Assembly: GCA_010094045.1 (NCBI GenBank)
Contig: ML986752.1
Span: forward strand, 5,373 to 69,372
Length of the DNA stretch: 64,000 bases
Direction of reading: 5' to 3'
DNA from: Lojkania enalia
Taxonomy: Eukaryota; Ascomycota; Dothideomycetes; Pleosporales
Under the pieces are notes generated by a model. That model did not search any database. It was not told where the DNA came from and saw nothing but the letters and a program-made list of their open reading frames with translations. Shown piece after piece: positions 43,469-55,084 of this stretch. The number at the start of each line of letters is the position of its first letter. Position 1 is the stretch's first letter. Both the position numbers and the translations under genes were made by a program.

Positions 43469-45322
43469 ATGTACCTTATAAGCGAGCGCCCTATATAAGC
43501 GAGCGGTCCACTCTATTAACTTTTTCAACCTTTATATACGTATAGCTTAACAACTAAGTAATATAATAGCAATTTACAACTTGCGCGATTATTCTATAGA
43601 AACCTCTACATCCTTCTAGTATATATAAGAATTATGCCCAGTCTTACCGCAGCAGCTATAGCGCGCTTTATACTATCCGCTCGTATCTAATCACACCCTA
43701 AATTAGCGTATTATAGCCCGAGTTTCCTCCTTATCATCCTTTTCAGCAATAATCATCTCTCCTTATACTTTTATTAGGGTCCCTTACGCTTAAATCTGCC
43801 TTTTTTTCCGCTGTTTCTATTTTGTTGCTACTTTATTTGCTTCTTAAAGGCTGACGATTTTATTATATATTAACCTGATCTAATATATTACTTTTATAGA
43901 GCCTTTCTTAAGCTAATTTAGCTTCTTAATAATAGAAGCTAGCGAAGAACTTATATCCCTTTAAATCCGATTATAAATTAATATTAATTAAGCTTCTAAC
44001 TCGCGCGTATTACTTAGTATTTTTACTTTCTATAAGGTATTATCTTATACTAGTAGTATTAGCGTACGAAGCTTTATATTAAGCTTTAAAAGTACTACTT
44101 CTAAATTAAATAGGACTAGACCAGCTCTTTAAAAGCTTATATAGATATTATCCTTTATAATTAATATATTAAAAGCAGCTTTAAAGGCTGGAAAGAACTT
44201 AAGTTTTATAATATAGTTAATATAATTGCGTACTAAAACTAAGATCTAATTTCTATATATATATTTTAATAGTAAGAAGTAGCCTATATCTAATAGCTGT
44301 AATAGATATAATAAATAAGCTAGCATATAGAGTAGAATAATACTCTATTCCTTATAGAGTTTCTGGAAATTGAGCGAGTTATAGCTGTTATAGCTATTAA
44401 AGATTAGTAGTCGATGTGCGCCTACTATACAATCCCTTATATACCTATAAAAGTACTTTAACTACTTAATACCGAGTTTATTTATTATCTAGCCGTTCTT
44501 ACTAACTGTAATAGCCTAGTTCTTAGATATATTATCGCCTTTATACTAGGCAGAGAGATAGTAGTAGCTAGTAATAATAATAAAGGGTGGGAGCGCCTAG
44601 CTAGTAGTATTAATCCCCTAAATTACTAAAATCTATTTACAATTATCTAATTAAATTACCTTTAGTTAATTATATCTCTCTATACCTATAATAACTAGTT
44701 ATAATAAAATAACGCCTATTTAAAAGCTAGATTCGTTAAAGTTGTATATATCCTTATCTATAATACTATACTTCTCCTTAGTACGCCGTATAAGCTTAAA
44801 CCAGCCTTTAATTACCTTAGGATCTTCGTATAGAGCTCTCTAGTGATTATAAGGCCGATTTAAGCGTATTTTAAGCTTAGGAGTGCGTCTAACAAAGTTT
44901 CTAGGCTAATATATACTAATCTAGCCCATACCGCGCTTAGCAAGTAAGCTATTAGCTATATTTCGTATAGTAGCTAAGGTAGGCGTAAATCCTTGCAAAT
45001 CTAGGTTAAGTATATATTAAATAATAACCTCCTCTTCAGGTTTTGTTAGTCTCTTCGAGTTAGGCTTATAATTGCGCTATAAGCAGATTCCGGCGTATTA
45101 TTAATATATAGTTATTCGAATTATATTAAATATTAAAGTAGCGCGTCTTTTACTATTTATTTAGCCTCTTTTAGTAGTTAAGAGGGCTAAGTTTACTTAA
45201 TTCTCGTTTTAGGCTATATTCTTATTATTTCGTTGTTATATTATTGTTAAAAGCTTAGGTGTTGCGTTTTAGTAATAGGGTAGACCGCTCGCTTATATAG
45301 GCCGCTTACTTATAAGGTACGT
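43469..45322 (-). mobile_element. Pogo-3: second family of Fot1/Pogo-type transposon
   Basis: 1854 bp with TA duplications at 43467-43468 and 45323-45324 and terminal repeats starting AYGTACCTTATAAG. Each end has two TATAAGCGAGCG-like units, related to the AAGCGAGC core of Pogo-1 but with different flanks. The single transposase is on the minus strand. It is inserted in Gypsy-3. Confidence 0.92.
43600..45260 (-). pseudogene. Pogo-3 transposase
   Basis: A decayed frame of about 550 codons on the minus strand. A Psq-type HTH (LALLTTKRGQIN) is followed by the CENP-B-like HTH (RNYKPNSKRLTKPEEEV, LDLQGFTPTLATI, FVRRTPKLKIRLN). The DDE core has NFNESSFQIGV, LLIFNSYNSYNSL (second Asp changed to Asn) and LLQLLDIGYF. 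The C-terminus is basic and ends in YSCCGKTGHNS, a Cys/His knuckle near 43640-43690. It is less mutated in places than Pogo-1. Stops are TAA/TAG at Gln/Trp sites. It shares architecture but only moderate sequence with Pogo-1, so the two are separate families. Confidence 0.9.
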
Positions 45323-46273
45323 TATTAGATCTATAATAAAATATATTAGATAAAATTATACCTCTAGAAATATTAGAATATACTATTTAAAGAAGTAATA
45401 TTCTAAGATAGCTAGAGTATATTAGAAGCTGTAGTAAAATTAGCAGGGATAATTACGGACGAAGAAATATTCGAGTATATATAGAAGATATACTAAGGCT
45501 ACCCTATAAAATAGATAAAAGGTAAGAAAAGGAAATATATATTACCCTATAAGAATAGCTGTAAAATAGATTAGGCTAGCTATTATTAAGATAATTGCTT
45601 AATATATAAGAGTATTAAGATAAAGTTAAAAGTGTAGCTAAGAATAGATATATAATTATTACCGAGAATCTTACTATTTTAAAACGAGATAGAAGATTAT
45701 ATAGAAAACGGGTACTATTAGATTTATAGAAGTCTAATTTACCTTAGAATAGAATATCTATACAGGCTTAGTAAAATTGTTATAGAAGATAAAGAGCTAA
45801 GAAAATTAGTCTTAGAAGTAAGGGAGATATAGGGAGATATTAGAGGATAACTTAATATTATAGCTTGTAAAGTAATAGAAGTAAGTATACTTAAAGAGGA
45901 GAAATATCTTAAGAATAATATATATTTAGAGGAATATAAAGCTTTAAACTAGAAATAATATATAGTTAAATACTAGTACTACTAAGATATATTTAGAGTA
46001 TTTAGATAGTAAGAATTAGACGAAGATTACCGACTAATTAAATAGTAATAGTATTTTTTAGAATAGAAGTATAAGATATATAATAAATAGATAAAGGCTG
46101 CTTATACCTAAAAACTATAGATAAGGTATAATATAGATAGATGTCTACTATACAGGAAGGAGAAAGAGAAGGTAGAATTCTTCCCATCTTAGTTAAAAAA
46201 CTAAGTAGCCTCTAAGGTAATAGCTATATTAAAAAACTGGGTAGAAAAGCTATTAGAAGAGTTACTAGTATAA
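45323..46273 (+). pseudogene. Gypsy-3 region between gag knuckle and protease
   Basis: This continues Gypsy-3 after Pogo-3 up to the Gypsy-2a insertion. The plus strand reads as a highly charged, coiled-coil-like sequence (YKALNQKQYIVKYQYYQ, LYRKEKEKVEFFPSQLK) with TAA/TAG interruptions. No protease or other catalytic motif was recognised. The stretch is unusually long for the interval between knuckle and protease. It may be a gag-pol spacer or an extra domain of this family. Confidence 0.5.
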
Positions 46274-46486
46274 TATAATATCTTATAGCTTTAAGTTACG
46301 GGTTAATAATATAGAGTTATCTAACCTAGGGTTAAAATAGTCGAATTACTCCCTATAGGGATAGTAGCGATTTATCTCTCTTTTATTAGCTATTTCTTTT
46401 CTACGAGAACTAAATATACGAACATTTTAGCCCTACTATTCTATCTATTATTGCTATGCTGTAATCTATTATACTAGCCTATTATA
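46274..46486 (+). repeat. Gypsy-2a 5' LTR
   Basis: The LTR is 213 bp, TATAATATCTTATAGC to GCCTATTATA (original TG...CA ends). The same length is found at 53141 and 54772. Confidence 0.93.
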
Positions 46487-46589
46487 TTTAAATCGCTCCA
46501 ACTCTTTAGAGTAATCTAGCAGCAATTTCCGATACTATAAATACGTCTCCTACCTCTCTTAGCCTAACAGCCGGCTCAGCCGGGTGTAT

Positions 46590-49500
46590 AAGGACTCTAA
46601 CGTCCAGTAACAGGCGAGACGCTGACCTTAGAGCTAGTAAGAGACTTATTTAACTAGAAGAGTAGACTAGAATAAATATTTATCGAATATCTAAAGAATT
46701 GTAGAGTCGTAGTACTATCCAGCGCTCTCCAGCCTAAAGTAGTATAGAGTAAGATATAAATACCGAAGACTTAAAAAGACTATAATAATAGATATAAGAT
46801 AAATAAAATTAGAAGAATCTTAAACAGCTATAGGAGATAAAGCGATAATACGAAGTAGATAATATCTCTATAATTAATTTAGCTATTATTATACTAGAGA
46901 GAGTACAGCTGCCGCGAACTACTTCTACTTAAACTAACCTTCCTCGCCCCGAACCTCCTTATACCTATAAGAAGAAGGATTGTATAGACTATAACTAATA
47001 GGTCTAAGACTATAAAAAGTACTTTATCTAGTCGCTAGTAGACTTTTAAATAGAAAAGTAGAAAGTTACTTTTATCTTTAGGTATATCTTAGAGTCTTTA
47101 AAGACTTTATAGAAGATATATAAAACTATAGAGCGCCGAAAGAGTACGTACTAAATCCCTATATAAGATATCCTAAAAGTAAAGATGCTAAGTATATTAG
47201 GAACTCTATTAGAATAAAGGTAAGAAGCTTTTAATACCTTAAAAAGGTATAGATAAAGGATAGACCAGTCTCTAACTAACTTATTAAACTATATAAAACC
47301 TCTATAAAAAGAAGTTAGAGAGATAAATAAAGACTATATAGTAAACAAGTTTATCTTAGCCTTATCTAAACTAATAAGAAGAGATTTAAATCTCCTCCCG
47401 AGACTATAACTTTAGATACTACTAGAGGTAGAAGAATACGCGAATATAGTCTTTAGACGTTATTAAAAGCCTTATAAAAAGTAAGAGGGGCGTAATATAG
47501 GTAATTATAAGAGGTAAGGGTCCGATGTTTTAGGTAAGAGTAATAGTATTCTAAAGAAGGCTAGAAAGGGCTAGAAACCCCTAAAGAGGTCTAGGAAAGG
47601 TAATACCCGCTTAAAACGGCCTTCTATTATATATTAGATATATAGAGAGGAGGGCTATAAATCTTCTAACTATTCCTAGAAGAAAGGGAAGTCTAAAGAA
47701 GCTCCTAAATAGAAGTCGGGAAAAGATAAGGATTAGAAAGACTAAGCTCCTTTCTCCTAGCCTATATTAAACTCTCTAGGGAGAGTAGAGAGCTAGGGAA
47801 ATTATATAAATTACTTTTTTAAACTCTTATAAAGTTGCTTATAGTTAAAATAGTAGTAGAAGGTTTAGCTAAAAATAATTATTTAATTAACCTAGGTGTG
47901 TAACTAAATCTCTTTAATACTATACTTGTAAAGTAGTATAGCCTAAAGATCGATCTACTACTAAAGTTAATAGTAGAAGCTGTAAATAACTCTAAGATCC
48001 TAATATATAGAACTACTATTATAAAGGTTGTTATTAGGAACTCGCGTAGTAAAATTCAAGTCTATAAAGTGCTGTTTATAATATTAGACCTTAAAGGGTA
48101 TAAGGTTTACCTTAAAATACTCTAGATATAGGATTATAATCTAAAATTAAACTTTCTTAGTAGAAGAATACTCTTTAAAATAGTAAAGGTTATAAGCTTA
48201 CTCTAGTTCTATAAAATAGTATTAGAGGACGTAGAAGAGTTCGCGGAGACTATTACAGGTGGTAAAATAGACGTCTATATATACCTAGTTAATTCAGTAG
48301 CTATAGCAGATAAAATTAGCGCTAGAACAGGCTAATTATAGCTAGAGTATACTAATTTTAAGAATATATTTAATAAAAAGTAATCTTTAGTACTTATAGA
48401 GTATAGACCTTAAGATTTAGCTATAAACCTGCTAGAAGAGACTAGTCTTCCATATTAACCGCTGTATAATTTATCTTCGGTTAAGCTTTAGTATCTCTAG
48501 AAGTATCTAGATAAGTACTTGTAATATAGATAGATTAGAAGATCCTAATTATTTACTAGCGTACTAATCCTCTTTATAAAGAAGAAGAATAGTAGTTTAA
48601 AGCTCTATATAGATTATAGAGGCCTGAATAAGATTACTATACGTAATTAGCATTCTCTTCCCCTAATTTCAGAGTCGCTAGAGCGTTTAGCGTAAGCTAA
48701 GTACTATACTAAGCTTAATATTAGAGAAGCTTACTATAGAATTAAGATAAAGAAAGGAGATGAATAGAAGACCGCGTTTTATACTAGATACGGTTCTTTT
48801 AAGTATACTATTATACCGTTTAGCCTAATAAATACACTAGCCTAATTTTAAGCGTATATTAACTAGATGCTTACTAGCTTTATTAATACAATATATATTA
48901 TATATTTAGATAATATCTTAATCTTCTCTAATATAGAAGAGAAATATATTAAGCATATTAAGGAAGTGCTTTAAAGACTGCGTAAGGCTAAGCTCTTTAT
49001 AAAACTTAGTAAGTATAACTTTTATACTAGAGAAATAGACTATCTAGAGTTTATTATTTACCTTGAGAGGATTAAATTTAACTACTCTCGGTTGAAAACT
49101 ATCTAGGATTAGCCAGTCTTATAGACTATATAAAATATACGGATCTTTATTAGATTTATAAACTACTACTATAGGTTTATTACGGGATTTTTAAGGATTA
49201 CCTTACCTTTAATAAGATTGACCTAAAAGGGGCTAAAGGCCGTTAAAGGAGGTTATACCTAGAAAAGAGAAGAAAGTTAAGAGCTAGATATTAGTTAGAA
49301 AGAACTAGAGGCTTTTTAATAGTTAAAGGAAGCTTTTTTAAACATTCCTATCTTAGCTTATTATAAGCTAACTCGGCCTATAAAGGTTAAGGTTAATACT
49401 TTTAGGGGTACTATTTTAGGAATTCTTAGCTAGCTTATTAAAGAGTAAATAGGTAAGATAATATAGTAACCTATCAATTTCTTTTTAAGAAAGCTTAGTA

Positions 49501-51345
49501 TAATAGAATATAACTATAATATATATAACTAGAAACTACTCGCAATAGTAGAAAGCTTAGAGTACTAGTATTAGTACTTATAAGGAGTTATATTTAACCT
49601 TTATATAGACTATAATAACTTTTATTAGTTTATAGAAATAAAGACTTTAGTCTATTAATATATACGATTATATCTTAAACTTACTAAGTACGATTATAAT
49701 CTTATCTACTAGTCTAGTAAACTCAACCTAGCTAATAGACTATTACATCGACTAGATTATATAAAAGAAGTATAGGTACCTTCGAAGAAGTCTAATATAA
49801 GATATATTAAACCTATACGCGCTAAGATTAGCTTAAAAAGGGTAGAAAGAACTAATTTAGACTAGAATAATAGTACTAAAATTCTTAGGATTTTAGTAGT
49901 AGTAACCCGCGTATAAACTACTTAGAAAGATTTTTCTCCTACCTAGAAAGTAGAAGAGACTCCTTCCTTAGACTAAGAATACTACAACAGCCCGAAGTAG
50001 GCTAAAGAAGATAATAAAGGAAAGATAGAGCTAATAATACTCTAAGAGAGGTAAAACGCCCTCGATTAGGTATATAACCACCCTATAGTAGGTTATAGAG
50101 GATAGATAAAGATATATAAGAGAGTATCGCGTTAATTTTAGTAGAAAGGTATAAGGGATAATATGAAGGCCTACTATCAGGATTATTTAAGATACAGAAG
50201 AGTAAAAGCTTCTAGGTATAAGCCTTATAGCCTATTACAACTATTACCTATACTAAGTAGACTATAGGAGTAAGTTACGTTCGATTTTATTACAGAACTC
50301 ACTCTAAGTCTATTTCTTAGTCAAGTATACGACTTAATTATAGTTGTTATTAACTAGTTAACTAAAATAGCCTATTATATTCCTACTATCTCTACCTAAA
50401 CTATAGAAGACCTAATATAGGTCTAGATATACGATATTATCCGACTATATAATATCCTAGAGTTAGTAATATTCGACTATAGTATTCTAACGAAGTTAAA
50501 ATCTTAGAAGACCTTTTACTATTATTTAGTATCTTAGTAAGGTCTTAGTTTAGCCTATTATCTAGAGACTGATAGGCTAATAGAAAAATAAAACTAGACG
50601 CTTAAGTAGTATTTATATTATTTCTACTATTTAGAGTAAGATAATTAGGTAGTTTAGCTGTCTATAGCGGAGTTTACGTATAATAACAGCACTTATATAA
50701 CTACTACTATCTTATCTTTTCGCGCTTATTATAGTATAGATCCCTAAGGACCTAATTAGCTAGGCGAGCTTTTAGGAGAGGGAGAAGCTCCTTTAGCAAG
50801 AGGTATAGCAGCTAAAGTACTAGTATTATAAAGTAAATATAAGGCGAAGATTAATACTATAGTAGCTTATTAAAAGAAATATATAGATAAGAAGAGAATA
50901 TACTTATCTCTAGTAGTAGGAAATAAGGTGCTAGTATTAAATCGATATATTAAGTTAACCCGTCCTAAGAAGAAATTAGATTAGAAGTATTTTAGACCTA
51001 GTATAGTAATAAAGGTTATAACGCCTATAACCTACTAGATTAACCTCTTAGAGTTAGATAGTATCTATCTAGTATTTTATATATCTTTACTAGAGCTATA
51101 TAACCTAAAAGAGCCTATTTAGAGCTTAGATAGCCTAATATAAGATACTTTACGCTAATTTAGGGATAATATATATAAAATTGATTACATTATTAAGCGA
51201 AAATAAAACTCTATTAGAGTATAGGAATATTTAGTTAAATAGAAGAATTACCTAGACTCTAAAAATAGTTAAAAGCTAGGAGCAAATATTAGTACTAATA
51301 CTCTATAAGTATTCTAGAAAAAGAAGAGTATTAAACTAAAGAGAT
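46590..51345 (+). pseudogene. Gypsy-2a gag-pol with chromodomain
   Basis: A decayed polyprotein. Gag has a CCHC knuckle near 47630-47690 (YREEGYKSSNY, ligands now Tyr). The aspartic protease region is about 47850-48250. RT is about 48420-49150, with LYIDYRGLNKIT, TAFYTRYGSFKYTIIPF and the active site IYLDNILIFS near 48893-48922 (second Asp lost). RNase H is about 49380-49700, and the integrase about 50040-51000, with FDFITELTLSLF for the first Asp and EKQNQTLKQYL near the Glu. The chromodomain lies at 51176-51290 (YLVKQKNYLDSKNS). At 51269-51271 a TAA stands where the other copy keeps TGG (Trp). It would have copied the element and steered it to heterochromatin, and is now inactive. Confidence 0.9.
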
Positions 51346-51589
51346 TAAGTAAACCTATTAAAGACCGTAGACGCTCTTTAAAAAAGAAGAAGAATAGCTA
51401 AATTATTCTAGAGTATAACCTTTATATAAACTTTCTAGTTAATATAGCTACTTTTATCTAGTTTTCCTTAAATTAAGGTTTTTTATAGGTATTTAATAGC
51501 GCTATTACTAGACTAAAGTTATATAAATAAGGTTTAAGAATAAATACTTATAAAGTTAGCCTTATATATTAATATAAGTTCTTTAGTAA
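51346..51589 (+). other. Gypsy-2a tail of pol and start of 3' region
   Basis: A basic tail (SLKKKKNSQIILEYN) follows the chromodomain and may still be translated with pol. The true pol stop cannot be fixed because of RIP-made stops. The 3' untranslated region begins in this stretch. Confidence 0.5.
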
Positions 51590-52670
51590 TTATAAGAAGT
51601 AGTAATTCCCGCTGTTAATACTAGAAGGACTATATTATAGTACGTTATAAACTAGAATAGTATATAAGAGGCGGAAATATTATATTATTCTAAATATAGC
51701 GCTAATCTAAACTATAAGATACTTAACCGGGGTATTATATCTATAGAAACGCCGGAGAACCTGTTAATATCCGAAAAAACTACTATCGACTAATATTTAT
51801 ACTTTACTACAACTTTTTCCCCTACTATAACTTGGTTAAGCCTTTTTAACAGGGCGAATAGGCTAAAAGCGTTAGTATAAAGTAATATAGTATAATATAG
51901 TCCGGATTAACTTATAAAGGACTTTATTTCCTTTACTTTAGTATATTTATTATTATCTATATTAAGAAGATTCTTCTTAGTCTTACGCTTACGCGCTATA
52001 CTAATCTTAGTACAGTCCTAACTAGTAAGTTTAATTCTAGACAAGATCTTCCTATCCTTACTATTATAGGCGAATAGGAAGTTAGAATCTTTCTTATTAA
52101 ATCTAGATATTACTATTAGTACTAGAATATATAAAAAAGGGTTAAAACGTATATTTAAGTCTACTTAACCACTATTTAGATAGTATCTTAGACCCTTTAA
52201 ACTAGTTAAGTCTTATTACTACTAACGCAGGCGGTAATAAGAGCTTTAATAGCTTAATTAACCTTTATAATATACTCTAGTATAGATAGGTCTAGCTATA
52301 GATATATTAGCTGTAAGAAGGTTAGAGTACGCTATATTAGCCCAGAACGTACTTTAAAATAATTCTTATTATTCTTCTTAAGGTAGTAGAGATAGATATT
52401 ATATTAAATACCTTCGTAGAGATATTCTACTATAAGTAGGTCTGAAGAAGTAAATTTGCAGTTACTATCTACTTCGTATAGCTTACTATAAGTTAAACGC
52501 CTTAGATAGTAGAGACAGTGGATAGTATAGGGCTTCTTACCCTTAGCCTCCTTAATGCGGCGCTTCTAGACTGGAGTAAGTACTATATTATATACTATAG
52601 ACCTATTAGGCGTAAATTAGCTGTTTATAAACTAGAAAGGCGCTGAGGAGGGTATAAGAGGGGTATATAT
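51590..52670 (-). other. Antisense reading frame in the Gypsy-2a 3' region
   Basis: The minus strand reads as a protein-like frame of about 350 codons between pol and the 3' LTR. From a possible start at 52670 (ATA for ATG, YTPLIPSSAPF), one frame contains RSIVYNIVLTPV, KRRIKEAKGKKPYTIHCLYY, KLYEVDSNCKFTSSDLLIVE and IKALITACVSSNK. More than 80 codons here hold only two or three TAG/TAA. Near 52140-52200 it shifts by one frame, and a second part is almost stop-free to about 51780 (NKKDSNFLFAYNSKDRKIL, ARKRKTKKNLLNIDNN). No TGA interrupts it. The frame change could be an indel or an intron. No family was recognised. It could be an antisense gene of the element or a captured host gene. Confidence 0.55.
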
Positions 52671-52735
52671 GGAGGAGCGTAGCGAGAATAGAAAAATGGG
52701 CGGTGGGCGGCGCGGGCAGCGAGTATACGTATCTA
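52660..52735 (+). other. GC-rich island in Gypsy-2a
   Basis: GGAGGAGCGTAGCGAG and GGGCGGTGGGCGGCGCGGGC lie within about 70 bp, in striking contrast to the surrounding TA-rich DNA. It sits at the 5' end of the antisense frame, where a promoter for that frame would be. The G runs have few CpA/TpG sites and so may simply offer RIP few targets. Confidence 0.6.
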
Positions 52736-53140
52736 CTAGCCCTTATTAGCTATAAAGTGCTCTATTATATCCTATATAGAGCTATAACAACTGTACTAAA
52801 TGCGTAGCTAAAGACTAAGGGAATTATACTTACTAAAGCGGTTGAGGAAGTATAAGAATTAAAGAAGTAGAATAGGCGGGGGGAGTAGTATTTTTATAAT
52901 CAGCGTTTACTCTACTAGTACCGTTTACTTACACCGCTCTAGGCAGCGAGTAATAAAGATTCTCTGAGGGTCGACCTTACTAGATAAAGGTGAAAGTAGT
53001 GGTAACAATATACTACTTAATCTAGAAGGAACTCTAGATTATATAACAGCACCTATCTTAAGATAGCTCTACTAGTCTATTCTAGCGATATTTGTCCTCT
53101 ATAAGCTGTTGTAATAACAGCCTTCTAAGAAGAGAGATAA
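52736..53140 (+). other. Gypsy-2a 3' untranslated region
   Basis: No reading frame was recognised. It contains a perfect inverted repeat GCTGTT-GTAAT-AACAGC at 53105-53121, and a purine-rich AAGAAGAGAGATAA just before the 3' LTR (53127-53140) that is the likely polypurine tract. Confidence 0.6.
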
Positions 53141-53353
53141 TATAATATCTTATAGCTTTAAGTTACGGGTTAATAATATAGAGTTACCTGACCTAGGGTT
53201 GAAATAGCCGAATCGCTCCCTATAAGGATAGTAGCAATTTATCTCTCTTTTATTAGCTATCTCTTTTCTACGAGAACTGAATATACGAACATTTTAGCCC
53301 TACTACTCTATCTATTATTACTATACTGTAATCTATTATACTAGCCTATTATA
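53141..53353 (+). repeat. Gypsy-2a 3' LTR
   Basis: The LTR is 213 bp and matches the 5' LTR at 46274 with transition differences (for example TTGAAATAGCCG versus TTAAAATAGTCG). It is followed by TATAG, the target duplication. Confidence 0.93.
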
Positions 53354-54771
53354 TATAGTACTTTTATATATAATATTCTAAGTAGAGTTTAATAAGAGGA
53401 AGTTTAGAGTACTATTTAATAGTAGAGCTTTAGATATATTTATATTAGTATAATAGGTTTATAAGAATAATATAGAGTAGAGGAAAAAAGTAGTACCTTA
53501 TATAATATACCTAGCGGACGATAAGCTAATAGATTATAGTAGAAGAGTTATACTAATAGAAACTAAAAAGTAAGTACTTAATATTACAAAATATACTAAT
53601 ATAAGAAGTATTAATATTATAAATCTAGTAAAATTTAATATATTACTAGATATAAACTAGCTAGCTAAATATAATTCTAGAGTATATTAGTAGTAAAGGA
53701 TAGTTTATAGGTTATAAAGCCGCTCTAAAATAGAACGGGTAGTAGAATAATATAGGATAAAGCGTCCCTTAGGTCTATAGTTAATATAGAGAGTATCAGC
53801 AGCTACGATAGCTAGATATCTTAAAAAGATAAAATAGATACTAAGTATTATCGTAGTTTAAAAAGTATATAAAGAACTATAGAATAAAAGTATACTTTAA
53901 GAAATTTAAGAGGATTATAGTAAATTTATAGGGTTATATAAAGAAGTAGAGAATAGAGGATTATCTAAGTATAAGAAATATAACTATAAAATTATTATTA
54001 AAGATAAAAAAAAACTAAAATCTAGTCTAATATATAATTTAAACCGAGAATAAAGAAAGGAACTTAAAAAGTATATCTAAAAGAATTTAGTAAAGGGGTA
54101 TATATAACTAAGCTAAAGTAAAATAGTATTACTAATACTATTTATACCTAAAAAGAACGGTAAACTAAAATTATATATAGACTATAAATAATTAAATAAT
54201 ATAACTAAGAAAAATAGATATCTATTACCTAGGATAATAGAACTTATAAGTTTATTATAAGGAGCTAAGTAGTTTATAAAGTTTAATATAAGAGAAGGAT
54301 ACTACTAAATTTGGATAAAGAAAGGCTATAAATAGAAAATAGCATTTAAAATAAGAGAAGATCTCTTTAAATATCTAGTAATACTATTTAAACTTATAAA
54401 TATACTAGTAACCTTTTAAGCGGTTATAAATAACGCGTTAAGAGAATATTTAGATATATTTATAATAGTATACTTAGATAATATTCTAGTCTATATAAAT
54501 AGATCGCTAAGAGAGTATAAGAAATATATTAGAAAAGTATTAATAAAACTATAAGAGTATAAACTACTTATAATTCTAAAGAAATACAAGTTTTATAAAA
54601 TATAAATAGAGTTTCTAGAATTTTAGATATCTAGAGACGGTATTAAAATAGAGTAAGAAAAGATTAAAGCGATACTAGAATAGCTAGTATCTACCTTAAT
54701 TAAATAAGTCTAATCCTTCTTAAACTTCGCGAATTTCTATAGAAAATTTATAAGTAGATACTCTAGAGTAG
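53354..54771 (+). pseudogene. Gypsy-3 protease end and reverse transcriptase
   Basis: This continues Gypsy-3 after Gypsy-2a. A protease-like C-terminal segment near 53630-53690 (ILLDINQLAKYN, family pattern LLGMNWLxKYNP) is followed by a linker. RT motifs are PKKNGKLKLYIDYKQLN, the fingers-palm segment IREGYYQIQIKKGYKQKIAF, and the active site VYLDNILVYI near 54469-54498, with the second Asp changed to Asn. The sequence reaches the RT thumb (SFLNFANFYRKFI) and is then cut by Gypsy-2b. RNase H and integrase lie outside the window. TAA/TAG replace Gln and Trp. It is unusually A-rich and more decayed than Gypsy-2. Confidence 0.85.
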
Positions 54772-54984
54772 TATAATATCTTATAGCTTTAAATCACGGG
54801 TTAATAATATAGAGTTACTTAACCTAAAATTAAAATAGCCGAATCGCTCCCTACAGGGATAGCAGTAATTTATCTCTCTTTTATTAGCTATCTCTTTTCT
54901 ACGAGAACTGAATATACGAATATTTTAGCCCTACTACTTTATCTATTATTACTATACTGTGATCTATTATACTAGCCTATTATA
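54772..54984 (+). repeat. Gypsy-2b 5' LTR
   Basis: The LTR is 213 bp, TATAATATCTTATAGC to GCCTATTATA, followed by TTCGAATTGCTC. The same leader position in Gypsy-2a reads TTTAAATCGCTC. No canonical tRNA 3'-end primer site was recognised. Confidence 0.93.
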
Positions 54985-55084
54985 TTCGAATTGCTCAAAC
55001 TCTTTAAAACAGCCTAGTAGTAATTTCCGATACTATAAATACGTCTTCTACCCCTTTTAGCCTAATAGCTGGCTTAGCCGGGTG

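Larger units (their letters stand above)
46274..53353 (+). mobile_element. Gypsy-2a: complete chromovirus with long 3' region
   Basis: A Ty3/Gypsy element of 7080 bp with two 213-bp LTRs, flanked by TATAA (46269-46273) and TATAG (53354-53358), a 5-bp duplication differing by one RIP-type change. It encodes gag, protease, RT, RNase H, integrase and a chromodomain, then has about 1.8 kb between pol and the 3' LTR. That interval contains an antisense reading frame and a GC-rich island. It is inserted in Gypsy-3. Confidence 0.92.

Noticed and set aside
51900..52140. Forward-strand extension of Gypsy-2a pol
   Set aside because: One forward frame is also fairly open here, but it is strongly hydrophobic, lacks continuity with the chromodomain tail and resembles no domain. 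The antisense reading is more protein-like. The choice is not certain.
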